Shown: piece after piece, positions 58,136-64,000 of the stretch
How positions within the stretch are numbered: the stretch's first letter is position 1
Layout: every line of letters begins with the position of its first letter
NCBI GenBank assembly: GCA_019925095.2
Contig: CM034411.1
Coordinates: 1,833,001-1,897,000 of the forward strand
Length of the DNA stretch: 64,000 nucleotides
Direction: 5' to 3'
Origin: Dendrolimus kikuchii
Lineage: Eukaryota; Arthropoda; Insecta; Lepidoptera; Lasiocampidae
Position numbers and translations under genes: made by a program
The notes under the pieces: generated by a model
Seen by the model: only the letters and a program-made list of their open reading frames with translations
Databases searched by the model: none
Told to the model about the DNA's origin: nothing

Positions 58136-58435
58136 AAAAAATAAATATCTTACCGACAGTTCATTTGGCTTACTGTCGGTTGAAATTTGAGATAAGCTCC
58201 ATACAAGTAATGTCAAAATTCAATCCATGACCAAGCAGCAATTTAATGTGTGTGTAGTTGCCCAGCACATCGAGGTAAGCGATATTTTAAACCTGCTAAG
58301 CCGCCTTTGACAAGCGTGGCAGGTACAATATCCGTTTCCCTGAGAAATTGGGAGGTCCGAGCTTCAGTCGGAAATGTCAAACGTCAAAGTAATGCTCATA
58401 TTAAACGGCTCAAACAAATCGAATCGATTTAGTTG

Positions 58436-58682
58436 AAACGCACAGAACTGAAAGGACATTGAGATGGATGTGTGGTGTTACAAGAATGGATAAGGTGAGA
58501 AATGATTACTTAAGGGGATCTTTGAAAGTTGCACCCGTGACTGAAAAATTGAGAGGAAGAAGATTAAGGTGGTATGGGCATGTATTGAGGAGGGACGAAA
58601 GTCGCGTGACAAGAAGAATGTCATGAATGGGTACAAACGTAAAGGTATAGCAAAAAAGAGATGGATGGATTGTGTGAAAGAA
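58436..58682 (+). mobile_element. RTE-like reverse-transcriptase fragment
   Basis: Plus-strand frames read TLRWMCGVTRMDKVRNDYLR, VTEKLRGRRLRWYGHVLRRD and KKRWMDCVKE, the conserved end of RTE-clade ORFs. One frameshift separates the parts. Confidence 0.75.
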
Positions 58683-59150
58683 TAGAATAGAAAACACTTT
58701 ATTGTTCACCAAATAAACAATTACAGAATAAATAATTACAATAATTGCTTAAAGCGATCTCTTCCAGGCAACCTGACTGAGAGGGTACATTTAACAACTT
58801 ATGTCTAGGTATAATGAAATTAATAAGAAATAAAATAAAAAAGGAAGAACAGTATAATGTGGACAGTAAACAGCTAAGTTAAGAAGAATAGAAAAATGTA
58901 TATTTTATTATAAACTAAGGTAATGGTTTTCGACGGATTTTTTTAAATATGACAACTGATTTAGCTTTTCTGACATCTGCGGGTAAAGAGTTCCAAAGGC
59001 AGACAGCCTGCACAGCGAAGCATTTGGAAGGATAATATGATGATTTGTGGTGTGACACAAGATGTATGTCAGAATAGTGGTGTGTGGAAGGAAATGGCAT
59101 ATTGTGCCGACCACTGAAGTAAATTACATGGTGCCGACCCGAAATAACTG
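58683..59150 (-). mobile_element. CR1/Jockey-like LINE 3' end
   Basis: Minus-strand frame includes CFAVQAVCLWNSLPADVRKA, typical of the last residues of these ORFs. A 3' UTR follows with ctggaagagatcgctttaag and gaacaataaagtgttttcta. Short pieces of similar tails are at 1020-1060 (minus) and 60604-60730 (plus). Confidence 0.75.
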
Positions 59151-59245
59151 GGATATAATGAAAGTAAAAGAGAGTATTTAATATTCATTCCATGTGAATG
59201 GTGCAAGTTTATATGGCTCACCTTGACTAATCTAATAACATCGTC

Positions 59246-59930
59246 AAAAATTACGTTTAGCTTGCTTGCTTTTTGGTGTTATAAATAATAAAACACCTTT
59301 ATATCTTTACGAAAAGCTTTCGTGGATGTCAACAAGAAGGTCACTCGGTTGTAGGCAAGGCTCGGTGCAGCTCGCTACTCAGCAGCATTGTTCGGCTGCC
59401 TTCAGGGGGAGTTTTCGTTACGCTGCGTCGAAGTGCTGGAATAATATACCGCCGCCGATAAGGAATCTGCAGTCTGTTTTTGGGTTCCGAACTTAAAAAA
59501 ATTCTTAATTGACCATCAATTTCGCCAGAGAGACCTTAAATACGACACAAGTATTTTATAATATTATAATACGTCGATTATTACGTTATGACAAACCATT
59601 ACGAAGTTATTATTATTTTTGTCATGTTCGCCATTTCTGTCCGGTTTTTTTTTTTGTTATTTTCTTTTATTTGTAATTAGAATAATGTTCATATAAACTA
59701 GTAATTTATTTTGCATAATTTTATAAAGAATGTTTATTGTTTTAATTTGCTTTGTGGAGCTAAGCCGTGGCATCACTTACAGGTACTTGCGGAAGATCAG
59801 CGCTGGGTGTGAAACTAGCAATATGCTGAGCAAGAGCCTTTTTAGGACATCACAATTAAATGTTACATATATTATCATATAAGACTTTTTGTATCTTGTC
59901 CTAAATAAATATTTTTTCTTTCTTCTTCTT
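59246..59930 (+). mobile_element. LINE ORF end and 3' UTR
   Basis: Plus-strand frame reads FGVINNKTPLYLYEKLSWMS and then FRYAASKCWNNIPPPIRNLQ, a LINE C-terminus. A shift near 59493 breaks the frame. The 3' UTR contains gcggaagatcagcgctgggt and ends near tgtcctaaataaatattt. Confidence 0.75.
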
Positions 59931-60603
59931 CTTTCTTTCTAATCCAAATTGAAAAACAGTAATGAACAGTCTATATCAGCTTTTGACGTGGTAGAGCTAC
60001 ACTTATTACTCATCATCAGGAATCATCTTGATTACAGCTCGCTGGGCCGACTCAATCGGTGCGATATCACGCTCTTACAGAAATCGGCGTGAAACATATA
60101 GCTTTGAGCTAATCATGTTTTCTTTCTGATCTCAACCCCGTCTCTCCTGTCCTAACCTAAAAGCTGGCAACTGTATATATTTTTCTTTATTATCCTTTCC
60201 AACAGAAATGTGCAATGCAGCTATGATGCGAGAATGTTTTCACTGATACTAAGCTAAGTAGCGGAGCAAGATGTGCTATGAAAATACGCCGTCGCATTTT
60301 CATGACAAACGCGCCTACTGTAGTAGTAGTAGGGTTGCCAACCGTACTATATTTTTAGCCAGTTGTACTATATTCTCATCGCTAATTCAATTGTCGCACT
60401 TTTTGTTCAGATACTTAGGATTATTTTAAAAATAATAGATCTTTGCTGGCCCAAGTAAAAAGTAGTGATAAATACACATGGAAAATGCAATAATAAAATA
60501 TATAATAAACAATGAAAGATAAATATGCACTCTTTTGTTCATCTAAATTTTCCAAAAGTACCTACGATACCACCATTGACCAATACAATGTTTTATTCCT
60601 GCC

Positions 60604-60730
60604 AGGGGTTGTCTGGAAGAGATCGCTTCTTAGCGATAAGACCGCCCATTGTGCACATTTAGAATATTTTTAGGCTATAAGATTTTCTGTGTTTTCTGTA
60701 ATGGTGTACAATAAAGTGTTATCTATTTAT
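60604..60730 (+). mobile_element. LINE 3'-UTR fragment
   Basis: Contains gtctggaagagatcgcttct, tagcgataagaccgcc and tggtgtacaataaagtgtta, the recurrent 3' end of a CR1-like LINE. Confidence 0.7.
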
Positions 60731-60989
60731 CTACGATATTTTTGCTTAACTTAAATACAAAATTACTATATTTTCTTTAAAAAAAGGTGGCAACCCTAAC
60801 TATAGGTACACTGCTCTGCAGATAGCTACAGCACTAGTGCTATGCTATATGAACCAATGAATGTGATTGGTGGATATCAAACGCATCCGTCAACTAGCCC
60901 GCCGACAAAAAGTTGCCGACATACGTCGGTGGCTTTGGTGTGTATTGCGCTTAAGGGAAATACGTAATAAAATCAAAATTTTATAAACT

Positions 60990-61237
60990 TTATTTATCAA
61001 TTAATGTTCCTCTAACTCGTTTCTCAGCATTTTGCGTTGGTAATTCCGCTTGTCGTTTATTCATGCCCTTTCTTTCAAGTTGTTTTTCAATAATCCTTGC
61101 ATTATTCGCATAACTGTCGGCCACTTCTCGAGCCTCGATCTCGTCTTCCTCTTCATCTATTGTGGACACCGTAACTGAACTGAATTTACCCATGTTCTTC
61201 GTGTGCTTCGTCACCATGATCTTCTTTGGTTGAGCCA
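60990..61237 (-). CDS. Hypothetical 82-codon ORF
   Basis: Counting from the ATG in gtggcaatggctcaacc, it encodes a charged protein: [35 protein letters not shown] and [20 protein letters not shown]. The ATG lies six bases after an acceptor-like ctttgttcccag. The TAA is overlapped by AATAAA. It is bounded 5' by retroelement-derived repeat E (61316 on), so it may be an exon of a small gene, a processed copy or mobile-element sequence. I recognise no family. Confidence 0.35.
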
Positions 61238-61315
61238 TTGCCACCTGGGAACAAAGTACGAGTTGTTTAGACCACAGCAGACATGTTCGTCCATCTGTCT
61301 GATATAACATAATGT

Positions 61316-61690
61316 GGCGACGTTAGTGCCAACATCATAAGCAAGCACGCAAGCGCGAAGCTAATATTAATCTGTGTAGCATTCAAAACAGCGCGCCGTT
61401 ATATGACAGCGCGCGCTCAACGTTCCCGCCGATTCTCTTGGCGCGAACACTATCAAAAATCGAACGACAGTTCAGAGTAGTTCGACACACGCCTTCAACG
61501 AGGGCACACGAAATTAGTGGACGTGTAAAAACTCGGTTCTCGCGCGTGCTACTTGCATTCATCTAAGCAAAAATCCTTCTGATTAACTTTGTAAATAACA
61601 TGTACAGTGTGCGATTAAATTGTTCGATACAAGTTATCTTTCATTCCCTGTACATCGCTCAACAGACACAACATAACAAACAACAACCTC
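61316..61690 (+). repeat. Retroelement-derived repeat (family E, copy 2)
   Basis: Matches 42822-43195: gacgttagtgccaacatcat, ttctcttggcgcgaa, gttcgacacacgccttcaac and tttcattccctgtac. It starts at tgtggcgacgttag. Confidence 0.6.
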
Positions 61691-62339
61691 AATAACATTC
61701 GAAGGAAGGTGTCTTCTAAACATAAGTCATTTCACTATGAAACTCTAAAAAGAGCATTAAATCGAAAATAATACATATCTCAGAGACTACTCGAATAATC
61801 TTGTTCAACCAACTTTATTGATAGAATATACGCACCCTTAGAATTATAGCGACCTAATTAAAAATATCAAGTTCTTCAATGTTATACCTTATTTTTATGT
61901 ACTAGATATTAAAATCCAATTACTCACAATTTTGATTTACGTATAATTTCGTTGCGTATGTTCTATAGAAATAAAAATGAACAACAAAATGTATGCACGC
62001 GCATAACCTGATAATAACTATCGATTTTGATAATAAAATTGTGTGTGTTTAAATGGGTCCCCGGATGGTTTAGATTCACAATTGGAACTAGTAGAAGGCA
62101 CTAGAATCTGGTCCTAGATTTTTATTTTTTCAGAGCAGCTTTAGCTTTTACTAATTTCTACTGATAATTTTATTTTATTTTATTGTATTAGATTTCAAGT
62201 ATTATATAATATTTGAAATCTTGATGTGGTATAGCCACGTTCATTATCGTGATTACATTATGATACCACATTCTCACACAGAATATAGACATGAAACGAC
62301 TACGACACATGAGATGGCTTCGCCCCTGATGTTACGACC

Positions 62340-62900
62340 AGTCTCTATATAATGCCACATTTACATTAAATTTGTCAAAGGGCCTCTACGTGTTGGCCTT
62401 TCCATGGCCCCACGCAAGCCCTCTAAATGTCTGGGCCATTTTTATGGCCTGTGGTCTTGAAAGACATTATAATAATAATATCAGCCCATAAATATCCCAC
62501 TGCTGGGCTTGGGCCTTCCACTATAGAGGAAACAACCATCTATAGGTGACAGTAACTATTTTCCAATTGCTGAGCCGTCTGACTGGAATGTGAATGTTTT
62601 AGAATTTTTCAATCTAGTTTAAAATTTAGAAATAAAGTCACAGTATTTACGATCTTGAAAGAGTGCAGTTTTATTTTTAAGGATAGGTTGATATAGGAAT
62701 TGTAGCATCTGCCAGGGTTTGCGGAGGGGCTAGGTCATGTATCAGGAGCCCTGGCATAAGGCGAAGGATGCAACACCCAGTGGTTGTATATCCCTGACTG
62801 TGGTGTGGCAATAGTAGTTCTAGTTCGGGCTAGAGGTGCTAGCGCTTACAACCTAACGACTCCCACACACAGGTCGCGACTTTTCAAGCCCTTGCATGGC
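62340..62900 (-). repeat. Family F repeat and related fragments
   Basis: 62340-62465 is the inverse of 32690-32800, sharing ggccataaaaatggccc and caaatttaatgtaaatgtgg. 62480-62540 (cccactgctgggcttgggcc) resembles a widespread LINE-associated motif. The remainder is unclassified. Confidence 0.5.
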
Positions 62901-63064
62901 CTATGGTCCTCAAACAGATTTCCCTTGGCTTAAAAAGAAGAGGAGTTGTAGCATATTGACTGTTTTTGATAAGAAATTATGAATATGTGTTGAAAATCTC
63001 AAATCTTTACAAGAACTGCCTTATCTGGTCTCAGTCAAAAATCTACAATTTGGCTAAAATTTGC

Positions 63065-63376
63065 TTTTTTTTTTTATTGCAGGAGATCAGCAGACAGGCA
63101 GACGGCCCACTTGATGAAAAGCGGTTACCATCGCCTATGGACATTTGCAACACCAAAGGTGCTACAAATGCGCTGCTGCTCTCTTAAGGGAGTCTGGAAC
63201 CTGGTCACTAATGCCGGAACACAACTCAAGGTTGTTATGGCGACATACTTTAGACCAGGGGTGGTAGCCATCCAGTCGGGCAAATGCCCTACCACCTGGC
63301 TGTGGGTTGTTAAGTCGCCTCTTACGACAGGCCGCCCGGCCGCAGGAAATTGTATTCTTTCTCCGTTCCTGCAGGA
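63065..63376 (-). repeat. Dispersed repeat family A, copy 6 (full length)
   Basis: Almost identical to copy 3 (18323-18644) through the body. It runs from atcctgcaggaacggagaaa to cctgcaataaaaaaaaa. Confidence 0.85.
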
Positions 63377-63657
63377 TAAACTGCTTGTAGGTTAGGGTCT
63401 TCAAATTTTCCAGCCTTAGATCCATACTGATTACTCCAATATGTTCCAAGGGCAAAAACTGATTTTTTATATAAATCTCATTAATCTTTTTAAAAGGTTT
63501 ACAATACTAATGGGATTTTTTATGGGTGAAGTATAGTTATAGGGCACATTTATTTATTATGAACCGGCCTGAACTTTTTTAATATTTGTTAGAAAGCTAC
63601 GGTTAGCCTTCGTGGTTATTTTTTTATAACCACCTAAAATTCACTTTATATCTCAAA

Positions 63658-63895
63658 CTAGCTGTGCCCGTGACATTGTCTGTATCAAATTTATTTTCAA
63701 AACCCCTGATTTTAAAACATTCTTCATCAGCTCCTATTGGTCTTAGCGTGATGATATATAGCCTATAGTCTTCCTCAATAAATGGGCTATCTGACACTGA
63801 AAGAATTTTTCAAATCAAACCAGTATTTCCTGAGATTATTGCATTCAATCAAACAAACAAACTCTTCAGCTTTATATATTAGTATAAGATAATAA
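63658..63895 (+). mobile_element. Lepidopteran RTE-type 3' tail (SINE/LINE end)
   Basis: Reads actagctgtgcccgtgacat, cctcaataaatgggctatct, ctgacactgaaagaattttt and ctttatatattagtataaga, which I recognise as a very common moth and butterfly repeat tail. A related tail lies at 255-455. Confidence 0.7.
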
Positions 63896-64000
63896 ATAAA
63901 TGTGCTGCATAACAATACTGCAGCCTTTTTTACTTATGCGCAAGTTTAACTTGCTATTTATTAACAAGTTAATAAAGCTAAGTAATTATCATTCTGTATT

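Overview
The window is an AT-rich, repeat-laden stretch of insect nuclear DNA. Its mix of RTE-like and CR1/Jockey-like non-LTR fragments, poly-A-tailed short repeats and fold-back elements looks lepidopteran to me; that is recognition from memory, not a search. One protein-coding gene dominates. Its plus-strand exons run from 1139 to 45792 and encode the C-terminal two thirds of an L-type (Cav1) voltage-gated calcium channel alpha-1 subunit, orthologous to Drosophila Ca-alpha1D. The 5' part (domain I, I-II loop, domain II S1-S2) lies upstream of the window.

I could place 34 successive coding exons plus alternatives. They join in phase to 4,110 nt, or 1,369 codons and a stop. In order they give domain II S3-S6 (1139-2767), an acidic II-III loop (2682-4031), domain III (7128-17736), domain IV (18842-26428), the EF-hand/pre-IQ/IQ region (26331-36509) and a C-terminal tail (36341-45792). 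The selectivity-filter glutamates of domains II, III and IV are visible, as are the S4 arginine ladders and the IQ motif.

Four points of transcript diversity can be read from the DNA. (1) Two length-different but phase-equivalent exons encode the end of the II-III loop (3815-4031 or 5633-5765). (2) Two 108-nt exons both encode the IIIS5 helix (11381-11488 or 15369-15476). (3) A 33-nt in-frame microexon lies in the IVS3-S4 linker (21842-21874). (4) A GC-rich 222-codon open frame at 38091-38757 could replace the C-terminal tail; this one is much less certain.

Introns and the 18 kb 3' of the gene are filled with mobile-element debris. The largest piece is an antisense Ty3/gypsy-type LTR retrotransposon (27841-32037) in the intron between two C-terminal-tail exons, next to a (TA)n tract and a non-LTR fragment. 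Others are a ~500-bp palindromic element present twice in this gene (9929-10435, 25516-26015), a six-copy poly-A-tailed short repeat, a five-copy unclassified ~265-bp repeat, several terminal-inverted-repeat elements, a tRNA-derived SINE (about 49742-49965), many truncated LINE 3' ends, and a 1.4-kb minisatellite of 36-bp units (52612-54024) with higher-order structure and long open frames on both strands. No other conserved host gene was recognised. A small minus-strand ORF at 60990-61237 is the only other candidate.
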